A stretch of 60,145 nt of DNA from positions 1 to 60,145 of the forward strand of contig DATNLZ010000085.1 of the NCBI GenBank assembly GCA_035602605.1, in the 5' to 3' direction. The position numbers were made by a program, and so were the translations under genes. The notes beneath the pieces are model-generated. The model searched no databases and was not told where the DNA came from. It saw nothing but the letters and a program-made list of their open reading frames with translations. The stretch is from DASQHY01 sp035602605 (GTDB lineage Bacteria; Acidobacteriota; Terriglobia; Acidiferrales; UBA7541). Numbering within the stretch: position 1 is the first letter of the stretch; each line of letters starts with the position of its first letter. Below are positions 24,250-33,249 of this stretch, one piece after another.

Positions 24250-25863
24250 TTAGATACTCAACTGAGCCTGACGGTCCATTTTCGCCAAATGCCAGTTGAA
24301 AATAGTCCGCGACACATAAATCGCCGTAAATAGGTTAGATATCAGACCAATGGTCAGGGTGACAGCGAAGCCGCGAATTGGCCCCGTTCCGAACAGAAAC
24401 AGGAAGAAAGCCGAAACTACGGTGGTGACGTGGGTGTCGATAATCGTCAGAAAAGCACGCTCAAACCCTGCGTCAACCGCCGAAGCGGGTGCCTTGCCAT
24501 TGCGTAACTCCTCCCGAATGCGTTCAAAAACGAGCACATTGGAGTCCACGCCCATACCGATGGTCAGAATGACGCCGGCGATGCCCGGCAGCGTGAGCAC
24601 CCCGCCAAAGTAAGCCAAAGCAGCCAGCAATATGACAAGATTCAAAATGAGAGCCAGCACAGCATTGGCGCCTGAAAGCTTGTAGTAGACCAGCATGAAG
24701 GTCATGACTACCAGCAGACTCAGGATCGAAGCCTGCAAGCCGTGGCGGATCGAGTCTGCTCCGAGCGACGGGCCGACGGTGCGTTCCTCGAGGTACTTTA
24801 CCGAGGCCGGCAACGCGCCGCTACGCAGCTCGAGAGCCAGTTCATGTGCCGACTGCTGGTCAAAATTTCCCTCGATATAACCGGAATCTTCGATGCGCGC
24901 ATTGATGGTTGGCGCGGAATCTACACGATGATCAATCACGATGGCCATCGGTCGGCCGATGTTTTGTTCGGTAAAGGGTCCGAAACGCCGAGCGGCGTCG
25001 GTGGAAAGATTAAAATTAACCTGCCACGTGCCGGGCCGATTGGTGTTGCGGGACTCCGTAGCACTGCGCAAATCGCGACCCGTGACGATCGGAGCACGGT
25101 CGAGAATCCACCAACTTTCCCCGCCCTGTGCGCTCGCCTTCCCGCGCACGAGCTCAGTGCCGGGTGGCAATACGCCCCCATGAGCAGCAAGCGCTGCGCT
25201 CTGTGAAGGATAAGGAGTGGGATCCTCAACGCGACGCAACTCGAGTTGCCCCCCAGCTTGAATCACGCGCTTGGCAGCGCCAGGATCACTTTCTCCGGGC
25301 AATTGGATGAGGATTTCGTTTTCGCTGCGGCCATGAAGCTGAATGGTAGGCTCTTTCAGGCCCAACTCGTTGATGCGGCGCTCGATCGTCTCCAGTGACT
25401 GCTGAACAGCCTGCTGCTGGATGGCGCTCACCGTACTAGGTTTCATGGTCAGCAGGTAGCTGTTGGCTTCGCCTGGTGAGGTGGTTTGGTCCCACTCGGA
25501 TTTGAACACATCGTTTAGCAGATCGCGGAACGCTCCGGCATTCTCGGGTGCGACGTTGCGAACCTGGATGTGTGTATCATCGACGCGGCGCACTTCGTCA
25601 TAGCGGATATTTTTCTCGCGGAGTTGACGAATCAATCGATCTACAGTTTGATCGGTTTCTTGGCCGACTGCCTCCTGCACTTGCACCTGTAATATCAGAT
25701 GCGTTCCACCCTGGAGGTCGAGCCCCAGCTTAATCTGCTTGCTGAAATTATCTTTCACCTGCGCGAGGGATGTGGGAAACGTAGGGAGGCCGAACAATCC
25801 ATACAGGCACACAAAAATTACCGCGAGGATAAAAACGGCCTTCCATTTGAGATGGAGATTCAT
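24250..25863 (-). CDS. secD: Protein translocase subunit SecD
   Basis: 537 residues. An N-terminal helix (AVFILAVIFVCLYGLFGLPTF), the SecD motif LGLDLQGGTHLILQV (about 47-61), a large periplasmic P1 domain with RRINELGLKEPTIQLHG, and six-helix RND-like C-terminal part with GMGVDSNVLVFERIREEL. SecD and SecF act together to complete protein export. It starts 41 bases after yajC. Length and motifs are ordinary. Confidence 0.95.
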   Translation of the reverse strand: MNLHLKWKAVFILAVIFVCLYGLFGLPTFPTSLAQVKDNFSKQIKLGLDLQGGTHLILQVQVQEAVGQETDQTVDRLIRQLREKNIRYDEVRRVDDTHIQVRNVAPENAGAFRDLLNDVFKSEWDQTTSPGEANSYLLTMKPSTVSAIQQQAVQQSLETIERRINELGLKEPTIQLHGRSENEILIQLPGESDPGAAKRVIQAGGQLELRRVEDPTPYPSQSAALAAHGGVLPPGTELVRGKASAQGGESWWILDRAPIVTGRDLRSATESRNTNRPGTWQVNFNLSTDAARRFGPFTEQNIGRPMAIVIDHRVDSAPTINARIEDSGYIEGNFDQQSAHELALELRSGALPASVKYLEERTVGPSLGADSIRHGLQASILSLLVVMTFMLVYYKLSGANAVLALILNLVILLAALAYFGGVLTLPGIAGVILTIGMGVDSNVLVFERIREELRNGKAPASAVDAGFERAFLTIIDTHVTTVVSAFFLFLFGTGPIRGFAVTLTIGLISNLFTAIYVSRTIFNWHLAKMDRQAQLSI

Positions 25864-25903
25864 GATCCAGCAGGCTCGCTTAGTTTGGCCTTAAGACGGT
25901 GAG

Positions 25904-26236
25904 CTAAGAAGCAATCTCCTTTGTTGTGCTCTCGACCGAGGCGATCGCCGAGCGGGATACCTTGACTTTCACCTGGTCAGCGATACGTAATTGCACAGCA
26001 TCATCTTCGAGCCCGACGATTGTTCCGTAAATGCCCCCGCTGGTGATCACCTTATCGCCATTTTTGAGCGCCGAGCGCATCTCGCGGATCTGCTTTTGCT
26101 GCTTCTGCTGCGGCAGGATCAGCAGTACATAAAAGATGCCCATGACGATGACCATCATGACGATGGGGCTCGTCAATAAACTCGTCGGGCTAGCTGTTTG
26201 GACCACCAAACTGATCAATTGATGTGCAATCGTCAT
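25904..26236 (-). CDS. yajC: Sec accessory protein YajC
   Basis: 110 residues: a single membrane helix (IVMMVIVMGIFYVLLILPQ, about 25-43), a basic turn (QQKQQKQIREMRSALKNGDKV) and a small soluble beta domain (ITSGGIYGTIVGLEDDAVQL) characteristic of YajC. It belongs to the SecDF-YajC complex. It lies between tgt and secD, the common arrangement in many bacteria. Confidence 0.94.
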   Translation of the reverse strand: MTIAHQLISLVVQTASPTSLLTSPIVMMVIVMGIFYVLLILPQQKQQKQIREMRSALKNGDKVITSGGIYGTIVGLEDDAVQLRIADQVKVKVSRSAIASVESTTKEIAS

Positions 26237-26381
26237 GCCTTTAGGCCTTCAGTTCATTGTGAATGCGCGACCCTGAGGTGACGAAACACCCGTGGAGTCC
26301 CAGCGTTCGGCACAAAACTACTCCCCTTACAGTGTAACGCTAAGAGGGTCGTTTGTGCGCAATCCAAGGCGCCGGCTTCAG

Positions 26382-27515
26382 TCACGAAGGCCCTGCGGCC
26401 AAGCGCTCGTGCGAGTCAGATGAGAATTTTGCCAGGTTCCCAAACGCGATAGCCTCTCGGATTTGGCGCATCATGTCAAGGTAAAAGTGGACGTTATGGT
26501 GGGTGCCCAGGATGGCGGCAAGGAGTTCGTCAGCGGAAAATAAGTGCCGCAAATATCCGCGCGAGTACCGAGTGCATACCCCGCAGGAGCATTGCTCGTC
26601 AATCGGCCTGGGGTCCTTGGCGTAGCGAGCGTTGCGAATCAGCACGCGGCCGTAACCGGTATAGAGACACCCATGACGAGCCGCTCGCGTTGGAAGAACG
26701 CAGTCCATCATGTCGATTCCCAGCGAGACGTAGTCGGCGAGCTGCTCCGGCTTGCCAACGCCCATGAGATAGCGAGGACGATCGCTCGGCAGCAGTGTGA
26801 TCACCTCGCCCGCCATCTCGCACGTCAACTCGTGCGGCTCGCCCACTGCGAGTCCACCCACTGCATAGCCCGGAAAATCCAACTCGAGCAACTGACGGGC
26901 ACTTTCGCGGCGCAGATCGGCAAAGGTTGCTCCCTGGACGATGCCGAACTGCATCTGCGCCAGATCATTTTGTTTTTCTTGCTCCAAGAAAAAAGCACGC
27001 GCACGCTGGGCCCACTTCGTCGTGCGCTCCAGAGCTTTCTGCGCTTGGTTTCGCGGTGCCGGTGTTTCGATGCATTCGTCGAGCACCATGGCAATGTCCG
27101 AGCCGAGCGCAACTTGAATCTGCACAGCTTTTTCGGGGGTCAGCAACTGTTCTGAGCCGTCCAGATGCGAGCGGAAGCGAACCCCGTCGTCAGTAATTTT
27201 TCGCAGTTTCGCGAGGCTGAAAACTTGGTAGCCGCCCGAGTCGGTAAGGATCGCCCGCGGCCAGGACATAAATTCATGCAGTCCACCCATTTGCCGGATA
27301 AGCTCGTGTCCGGGCCGCAGAAAAAGATGATAGGTGTTGCACAGGAGAATTTGAACGCCCAAATCTTCAAGCGCCGACTGTGACAATCCTTTGACAGTCG
27401 CTGCCGTCCCGACGGGCATAAAGGCGGGTGTATCTACCGTACCGTGTGGCGTGGCCAATCGGCCAAGTCGCGCGCCGCTCGGGTCGGTCTTCAGAACTTC
27501 AAATGAAGGCTCCAC
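26382..27515 (-). CDS. tgt: Queuine tRNA-ribosyltransferase
   Basis: 377 residues. Catalytic nucleophile region AILTDSGGYQVFSL (Asp at about 91) and DCVLPTRAARHG (second Asp) are present, as is the zinc site CSCGVCTRYSRGYLRHLF...H. The enzyme swaps guanine-34 for preQ1 in tRNAs with GUN anticodons, in the queuosine pathway. The start is GTG at 27515, matching the family N-terminus EPSFEVLKTDPSGARLGRL. Neighbouring yajC-secDF is the classical tgt-yajC-secDF cluster. The other queuosine genes are not in this window. Confidence 0.95.
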   Translation of the reverse strand: MEPSFEVLKTDPSGARLGRLATPHGTVDTPAFMPVGTAATVKGLSQSALEDLGVQILLCNTYHLFLRPGHELIRQMGGLHEFMSWPRAILTDSGGYQVFSLAKLRKITDDGVRFRSHLDGSEQLLTPEKAVQIQVALGSDIAMVLDECIETPAPRNQAQKALERTTKWAQRARAFFLEQEKQNDLAQMQFGIVQGATFADLRRESARQLLELDFPGYAVGGLAVGEPHELTCEMAGEVITLLPSDRPRYLMGVGKPEQLADYVSLGIDMMDCVLPTRAARHGCLYTGYGRVLIRNARYAKDPRPIDEQCSCGVCTRYSRGYLRHLFSADELLAAILGTHHNVHFYLDMMRQIREAIAFGNLAKFSSDSHERLAAGPS

Positions 27516-27593
27516 GGCACAAGTCTATCAGCGCCCGGAGCATCAGAGAAGTTCTGGCGGCGAAGGATAGGTTGCTGCGTGTGCCCCAGATTG

Positions 27594-28334
27594 TTAGATC
27601 GCCGCCCAGGAGACTTTGGCCAATACCCACACGGCCCACAATCCAAAGACAATTCCGAAGGCCGTGCCCGTCTTTATTTTCCTGGGATTAGCGGCCGAAT
27701 ACCCAATCGCGAACAGCACTAACACCCAAATCCAGAAGATATCAAGCGATGTGCCGAGACTCTGCCGCCACTTCGGGCTATCACTGCCCAGGAAAGCGCC
27801 CAGATTGGTGGCCACCAAATGCTCGGGATCCACGTCACCATATCCTTTCAGCGGCAGGATGATCAGCATGAGTATGGCCGCGATTGCCGATGGTAAGTAG
27901 GCGTGCGCGCTGATTCCCAGCGACGTTTTGTAGTTTAATCCTGCGCCGGAGAACAGGTTAAATGCGCCGCAATAAATCAGGGCAAAGACGAGCACCGCCA
28001 GAATCGTGCCCAGCCCGCCGATACAGTACGAGAAAACCGGAGCGTATTTAATCTGTACGCCCAGTGCCCGGTCTTTCTGTTCTTCCGATAATTGTGCGAA
28101 GCGCGAATTCTGCTCTGCTTTCTGACGGATAAAGGTTCCCCAGTTCACACGCTGATTGAGCATTGCCGCAACACCCACACCAATGATGCTCATCAACAGA
28201 ACCGGAGCAATCCAGCTGGGCTGGCGGGCAATATCCTCAAACGTTTTGCGCGGGGCGAAAAGCGCACCAATGATTCGACCAAAGTGATTGATGGGCCTTT
28301 GCGCTTCGGGAGCGACAGCGGTTGTCGTGGCCAT
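27594..28334 (-). CDS. Yip1-family membrane protein
   Basis: 246 residues with about five membrane helices: PVLLMSIIGVGVAAML, GGLGTILAVLVFALIYCGAFNLF, AYLPSAIAAILMLIILPLKG, LDIFWIWVLVLFAIGYSAA and TAFGIVFGLWAVWVLAKV. The N-terminal RIIGALFAPRKTFEDIARQPSW is the typical Yip1 entry motif. Role in bacteria is unknown; these proteins often sit by membrane biogenesis genes. It begins the minus-strand run leading to tgt. Confidence 0.85.
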   Translation of the reverse strand: MATTTAVAPEAQRPINHFGRIIGALFAPRKTFEDIARQPSWIAPVLLMSIIGVGVAAMLNQRVNWGTFIRQKAEQNSRFAQLSEEQKDRALGVQIKYAPVFSYCIGGLGTILAVLVFALIYCGAFNLFSGAGLNYKTSLGISAHAYLPSAIAAILMLIILPLKGYGDVDPEHLVATNLGAFLGSDSPKWRQSLGTSLDIFWIWVLVLFAIGYSAANPRKIKTGTAFGIVFGLWAVWVLAKVSWAAI

Positions 28335-28468
28335 AAGCAGATCTCCTGCACTCTAGAATATTGTGTTTCTGATATTTCCGTACACCGGGGCCGCTACAAT
28401 ATTTTCAGTGGTTGGAGTGTAGCGCAATCGGACTGCAAGCCGGAAAAACTTTTTTCAACGACCAATGG

Positions 28469-29281
28469 TCAATTCCCAGGTACTTGGGGCACGGCGGCCA
28501 GAAGCGCCTGGGTATAAGGATGAGCAGGATGCTCGAGCACCTGCTCTGCGGGGCCGGTCTCGATGAATTTTCCGCCGCGCATTACGGCCACGTGGGTGGC
28601 CAGTTGCGCAACAACAGGTAAGCTGTGAGAGATGAGCAGATACGTGAGCGCGAACTCGCGCTGAAGCTCAGCCAGCAGTTCGAGGATCTGTGCGCCGACG
28701 GAAACGTCGAGTGCGGAAATCGGCTCGTCTGCCACTACCAGTTTGGGACGCAGAATCAGTGCCCGAGCAATGCCAATTCTTTGCCGCTGTCCGCCGGAAA
28801 ATTCATGCGGATATCGCTCTTGGGCATCGGCGCCCAGTCCGATTCGCTCCAGCATCGTCGCCGCAAGCTGGCGCTTTTCCGCGCGGGCAAGGTGCGTCTC
28901 GTGAATTTCCAGTGGCTCGGCGACAATTTCGCCAACGCGCATGCGCGGGTCGAGCGAAGCGTACGGGTCCTGGAATACCATCTGCATCTCGCGGCGAAGA
29001 GCCCGCAACCCCGCGCCGCGCGCGGCTATAAGATCGCGACCCGCGAAAACAATCTCGCCTTCGTCTGGTTCCACAAGCCGCAAAAGCACACGTGCCAGCG
29101 TTGTTTTCCCGCTGCCGGACTCCCCAACGATCGCCAGCGTCTGACCCACGCCCACCGTCAAGCTAACGTCATCCACTGCGGCGATTCGACGGCCATGCTG
29201 GGTTTCCCCACCGCCGAAAACGCTCGAGCTCTGGCGATAGCTTTTTTTCAGGTTGCGCGCTGTGAGAAGAGGTTCTGCCAT
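28469..29281 (-). CDS. Oligopeptide-type ABC transporter ATP-binding protein
   Basis: 270 residues with Walker A GESGSGKTTLARVLL, signature SGGQRQRIGIARALIL and Walker B KLVVADEPISALD. The start at 29281 (MAEPLLTARNLKKSY) is four bases after the stop of the preceding ATPase, so the open frame further upstream is not used. It resembles DppF/OppF, the second ATPase of a dipeptide/oligopeptide importer. Substrate-binding and permease genes are not present in the neighbourhood, so the substrate is unknown. Confidence 0.88.
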   Translation of the reverse strand: MAEPLLTARNLKKSYRQSSSVFGGGETQHGRRIAAVDDVSLTVGVGQTLAIVGESGSGKTTLARVLLRLVEPDEGEIVFAGRDLIAARGAGLRALRREMQMVFQDPYASLDPRMRVGEIVAEPLEIHETHLARAEKRQLAATMLERIGLGADAQERYPHEFSGGQRQRIGIARALILRPKLVVADEPISALDVSVGAQILELLAELQREFALTYLLISHSLPVVAQLATHVAVMRGGKFIETGPAEQVLEHPAHPYTQALLAAVPQVPGN

Positions 29282-29285
29282 GGGC

Positions 29286-30413
29286 TTACACGAGCACGCA
29301 CCGCGCACGATGCGCGCCCGAAGTCTCATGCTGTGCGTCAAGGGCTGCCGCACGAAGCTCGGGCACGGCCGCAACGCACTCGGGAAGGCGCAGCGGACAG
29401 CGGGGCTCAAACGCGCACCCTGGCGGAAGAGCGTCAAGACGCGGCACGTTGCCGACAATCGGCTTTAGCCTCGACCGCTTGAGACGCGGAGATGCACTGA
29501 GTAATCCTTGTGTATAAGGATGCCGCGGCTGCGCGAGAACCTCGCGAGCCGGTCCGTGTTCAACGATTCTCCCGGCATACATCACCGCAAGTTGATCCGC
29601 CACTTGCGCTACGACACCCAAATCGTGCGTGATAAAGAGCATCCCCAGTCCGAGTTCGTGACGCAGGCGGCCGAGCAATTCGAGAATCTGCTTCTGCACA
29701 GTGACGTCGAGCGCCGTCGTCGGCTCATCGGCAATGAGAAGATGGGGAGAGGCCGCCAACGACATGGCGATCATTACCCTCTGGCGCAAGCCGCCCGAAA
29801 GTTGATGCGGATATTGTCGCGCGCGTACCTTGGGATTGGGGACTGCTGCGCGCTCCAGTGCCGTAAGCACACGCGCTGCCGATTCTGCCCGAGTCAACTG
29901 CCGGTCGTGTGCCCGGATTGCTTCCGCAATTTGTGCGCCAACTCGCATGACAGGATTGAGCGACGTCATCGGCTCCTGGAAGACCATGGCGATTTCCCGA
30001 CCACGCACGCTCTGCATCTGGCGCTCGGTCAGGGCCAATAGGTTTTTTCGCGAGACCTCACTGGAGACCCCCGGGGACTGCGGAGGCACGAGCGCTTGTC
30101 CGGTTACGTTGAACTGTTTGGTGTTCTGCGCGACGCGGTCCGCCCCGAAGGGCACGCCGCCTCGCATCAGCCATGCTTCACCGCTGGTGCGCGTGCCTGC
30201 CGGAAGCAACCCCATCAATGCTAGCGATAACATTGTTTTGCCGCTTCCCGATTCCCCCACCAAGCCCAGCGTCTCGCCGGGTGCGATCTCGAGCGACACT
30301 TCATTCACTGGGCGCACCCAGCCTTGCGTTGTGGGCACCTCTACGGTTAGGCCTCGAACATCAAGGAGCGCAGTCACTGAGGTATCATAAACGCGCAGCA
30401 AGCAAGTGGACAT
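29286..30413 (-). CDS. Oligopeptide-type ABC transporter ATP-binding protein (first ATPase)
   Basis: About 375 residues: LGLVGESGSGKTMLSLALMGL (Walker A), LSGGLRQRVMIAMSLA (signature), HLLIADEPTTALDV (Walker B), and the Opp/Dpp C-terminal extension (LDALPPGCAFEPRCPLRLPECV) that in relatives can hold an iron-sulfur cluster through its cysteines. A 38-residue stretch between Walker A and the signature (about AWLMRGGVPFGADRVAQNTK) is an insertion compared with usual family members. The start is uncertain: ATG 30413 follows ggga, and GTG 30374 begins directly at the domain. Forms a pair with the next gene, likely heterodimeric. No permease is nearby. Confidence 0.87.
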   Translation of the reverse strand: MSTCLLRVYDTSVTALLDVRGLTVEVPTTQGWVRPVNEVSLEIAPGETLGLVGESGSGKTMLSLALMGLLPAGTRTSGEAWLMRGGVPFGADRVAQNTKQFNVTGQALVPPQSPGVSSEVSRKNLLALTERQMQSVRGREIAMVFQEPMTSLNPVMRVGAQIAEAIRAHDRQLTRAESAARVLTALERAAVPNPKVRARQYPHQLSGGLRQRVMIAMSLAASPHLLIADEPTTALDVTVQKQILELLGRLRHELGLGMLFITHDLGVVAQVADQLAVMYAGRIVEHGPAREVLAQPRHPYTQGLLSASPRLKRSRLKPIVGNVPRLDALPPGCAFEPRCPLRLPECVAAVPELRAAALDAQHETSGAHRARCVLV

Positions 30414-30452
30414 CTGAAATCCCGGTCGCATCAGCGGAAAGGTATGTAGCAC

Positions 30453-31070
30453 TCAGCGGCGCGAACGCGGAATCATGAACTTGAGTGCGGTGTACGTGGG
30501 CGAAACGCTTACAACCTTTACATCCACGAGCCGAGCTTGCCTACCAGCAACGAGCACGTCGTTCTCGGTTATGTGTTTCTGGCCTTTGGGATAAACGATC
30601 CAGAATCCCCCATTGTTCTTGAGGAATTTAACCAGGGGTCGAATCTTACCGAGGCCCTCTCTTGACTCCACGCCCAGGAAAATCCAGTCCGTCTCCTTCT
30701 GCGGTTTCCCGTCGGCAATGTCACATCTTCGCTCGAGCAACTGCTTCCGTAGGTTTTCTTCATTGACACCAACGAGATGAACCAGTGCACCGACCTTGAC
30801 ACCGAGTTTATCGACGAGTGATTTCGGATGCAGAATCTTCTGCGCCCACTTTTCCGCAAGCCCTCCCAAGACAAACACCGACTTGCCTTCGGGAGACGCG
30901 ATCTGCAGTTCGCCCGCACATGCTTTACTCGAGGTTATCGCACGAAATGGAATCCTCAAGCGAAACGCGCCGCCTCCGGCCCGAAACAATAATTCTTCTG
31001 TTTCGAGGAAGGCTTGGCCTTTTGCGCGTTTACCGCCCCATCGTACGGTGCAAGCTGCTTCGCTTCCCAC
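30453..31070 (-). CDS. DUF3052-like protein, function unknown
   Basis: 205 residues from GTG 31070, chosen because a strong gggag site lies about 6 bases upstream; the frame upstream of it looks non-coding. The N-terminal part (residues 1-90) contains TVRWGGKRAKGQAFLETEELLFRAGG and LRIPFRAITS. The C-terminal part contains LVDKLGVKVGALVHLVGV and TDWIFLGVE, then GGFWIVYPKGQKHITEND, a pattern I associate with small DUF3052-like proteins. Function not known. It precedes the ABC ATPase genes by about 40 bases in the same direction. Confidence 0.65.
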   Translation of the reverse strand: MGSEAACTVRWGGKRAKGQAFLETEELLFRAGGGAFRLRIPFRAITSSKACAGELQIASPEGKSVFVLGGLAEKWAQKILHPKSLVDKLGVKVGALVHLVGVNEENLRKQLLERRCDIADGKPQKETDWIFLGVESREGLGKIRPLVKFLKNNGGFWIVYPKGQKHITENDVLVAGRQARLVDVKVVSVSPTYTALKFMIPRSRR

Positions 31071-31249
31071 GATTGCTCCCCGCCGGCGACATTCGGTGCT
31101 CTGGAACCAATAGATCAAAGGAATGCAATCGAGATGGTACTCCCATGTATGGCCACGTCCTTTAGAATTATGCACCGAGAACGAGGCCTCGCCTGTCGCA
31201 TGGAACATGAAACGCAGGCTACTTTGCGCATGCCTCCAAGCTCGTTACA

Positions 31250-31348
31250 ATGCCTGTTCGAACTACGCCTTTTGAGTTCATCATGCACAATCGACCGGAC
31301 AAACTTACGGTGAATGATTTCGAGGATTTATTTGCAGACGTGAAGTAA
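31250..31348 (+). CDS. Possible 32-residue small protein
   Basis: The ATG at 31250 opens a frame that reads MPVRTTPFEFIMHNRPDKLT and ends NDFEDLFADVK at TAA 31346-31348. The composition is hydrophilic and protein-like rather than random, but no clear Shine-Dalgarno precedes it. It lies between the divergent DUF3052-like gene and the convergent TldE-like gene. It may be a real small protein, or the C-terminal remainder of a lost gene. Confidence 0.3.
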   Translation: MPVRTTPFEFIMHNRPDKLTVNDFEDLFADVK

Positions 31349-31377
31349 GATTTCTGCAGGAACGAAACCTTTTCAGC

Positions 31378-33249
31378 TTACATCGCGGCAAGCGGCGGCG
31401 CCGGCAGAATGGGAAGCCTTTGCGGCTCGCCGCGCGCCCCGCGAACCTCCACCTCATCGAACAGGAGTGACGGCGAGACAACCGATGTGGGCAGACCGCC
31501 CTGCGCTGAGCCAAATGCCGCGAGCGCCGTTCCCGCTAGTCCAGCCGCCTGGCTTTGCGCGAAGGTGAACACAGTGGGATCGTTTCCGACTCCCGCAAGA
31601 TTCCGCAATGTTCGCACGTTCAGCCCGATCAACCGCGAACCGCGTATCAACTCTTCGCGCCCATCCTGCGGATACACGCGGTAAACCAGCAGCGGAAGGC
31701 GGTCACCGGTGGCAGCCCCACTTGCTAAACTGGCGATCACTTCGGAAATGTCTTCCTGATGCAATAGACCGAGAGCCGGATTGTCCATCGCCCGTACCAC
31801 AATGCAGTAAGGCAATTTTTCTTCGCGGCATTTATCCACGAAGCGTTTTCGTAACTCTGCCGCCGGCACAGCATCCTTCGCCGCAAAAACAAGGTTGCTG
31901 ATAGCGGGACGCGGATCACCCAAAAATCCGGCGCGGCCATGTCCATTGGAGTGATCGAAATCAGGTCCGGGCCGCCGCGACATCAGCAGGTTCTTCAATA
32001 GACCGTCTTCGACCACGCTAACTCGCTGAGCGCGCACACCTTCATCGTCCACGTCATAACCGCCGAGAAGCGGTTTGCCTTGAAACTCTTTTGCTGTGGG
32101 ATCATCCGCCACCGAAGCGCTCGGCGGCAGCACTCGCGCTCCCACGCGTCCGGCCCAGTCACTGCGCCCACCCATGGTGTTCAAAATTTGTTCATACATT
32201 GGCACCATTGCTACCGGTGGCCTCGCCCCATTGACCGAGGGTCCCAGCACCTGTCCTAACAATGAGCCCGCTGCCGGCGCTTCGATGAGGACTGGCCCGG
32301 TGTAATCCTGTGCGGGTTGTGCTGCTCGCAATTCCATGAGTTTTTGGCCAGAACGCTCGAGAGCCTGTTTTACTGTTGCCGCGGCCGGCAGATCAGCAGG
32401 GCGCAAGGCGTAGTTGGCGAAAAAATTATGCAGCGGCATTCCGTCATCGGATTGCGTTTCCATGCCCGCTTCAATTGCTGCAAGGCTGCGGCTGGTGCGG
32501 ATTTCGGCACCCTCACTGGTCATCAAATATTGGGTCAAATAAATCATGTAATAGGTGACGCGCGACCCATACATGGTGGGAAAAACGCGCAGCGCCGCCG
32601 AAGATTCTCGGGCCTCAGCCTCCCAGTTTCGCGATGTCCAGTCGGGCTCGCGTCGCGGCTCGATAAGTTTTAGTGGCGGTTCTTGCGAGAAATCATCAAT
32701 ATTTGAGGGTCGTGCCAGACCGTGCAGATACGCCTGTTTGCGAGAGTATTGCTCCACCGCTTCTTTGAACGCTTGATCGGTGGCGATCCACAGGTCCTGC
32801 CGCAAAGAATCGTAGTCACGATCTACGCCCACGCTGCCGGTTGAGCCGATGAAGCCTCGGAAAGCATCGTCGCTGATGAAATTTGAGCTATCGAGTTTGT
32901 AGTTGCCAACTCGCGCCTGCACATTCATAAAGCGATTGCGATTTGTTGTTGACGACACAATCGCGCCAAATTCCGCCACCACGCCGCGCACATCCACATC
33001 CAGCAAGCGATATTCGACGTAGTAAGGCCGGACCGGTTGCTCGGTGCCGGGAATCTTCAGCACCAGCCGCGTTTTAGCTCGCGCCATCTCGTCGCGCATG
33101 GCGTCCAGTGTCCGATCGCCATCGTACTGGGGCCCCGCAGCCAGGGGCACGGCGAAAATCATCGTGGCCAGGATCCCTGCGGCAGGAAGTAGCATCCCCA
33201 GGGCGCGCAACTGTATCGCTCGCAAATTCTCCACCCCCGAGTGCTTCAC
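31378..33249 (-). CDS. Exported TldE/PmbA-like protein lacking the metal motif
   Basis: 623 residues with a signal peptide (MLLPAAGILATMIFAVPLAAGP). Of the TldD/PmbA family: it has GRAGFLGDPRPAISNLVFAAKDAV and DNPALGLLHQEDISEVIASL in the C-terminal half. At the place where TldD proteins carry HExxxH, this one reads VLIEAPAAGSLLGQVLG, so no zinc site. It overlaps the next gene upstream by ATGA (33246-33249). The pair mirrors cytosolic TldD (active) and TldE (inactive) but both have export signals. Likely forms a complex that cleaves peptides outside the cytoplasm. Confidence 0.85.
   Translation of the reverse strand: MKHSGVENLRAIQLRALGMLLPAAGILATMIFAVPLAAGPQYDGDRTLDAMRDEMARAKTRLVLKIPGTEQPVRPYYVEYRLLDVDVRGVVAEFGAIVSSTTNRNRFMNVQARVGNYKLDSSNFISDDAFRGFIGSTGSVGVDRDYDSLRQDLWIATDQAFKEAVEQYSRKQAYLHGLARPSNIDDFSQEPPLKLIEPRREPDWTSRNWEAEARESSAALRVFPTMYGSRVTYYMIYLTQYLMTSEGAEIRTSRSLAAIEAGMETQSDDGMPLHNFFANYALRPADLPAAATVKQALERSGQKLMELRAAQPAQDYTGPVLIEAPAAGSLLGQVLGPSVNGARPPVAMVPMYEQILNTMGGRSDWAGRVGARVLPPSASVADDPTAKEFQGKPLLGGYDVDDEGVRAQRVSVVEDGLLKNLLMSRRPGPDFDHSNGHGRAGFLGDPRPAISNLVFAAKDAVPAAELRKRFVDKCREEKLPYCIVVRAMDNPALGLLHQEDISEVIASLASGAATGDRLPLLVYRVYPQDGREELIRGSRLIGLNVRTLRNLAGVGNDPTVFTFAQSQAAGLAGTALAAFGSAQGGLPTSVVSPSLLFDEVEVRGARGEPQRLPILPAPPLAAM

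Noticed and set aside
28469..30413. A complete peptide ABC importer.
   Set aside because: Only the two ATPases are present; there is no permease or binding protein on either side.
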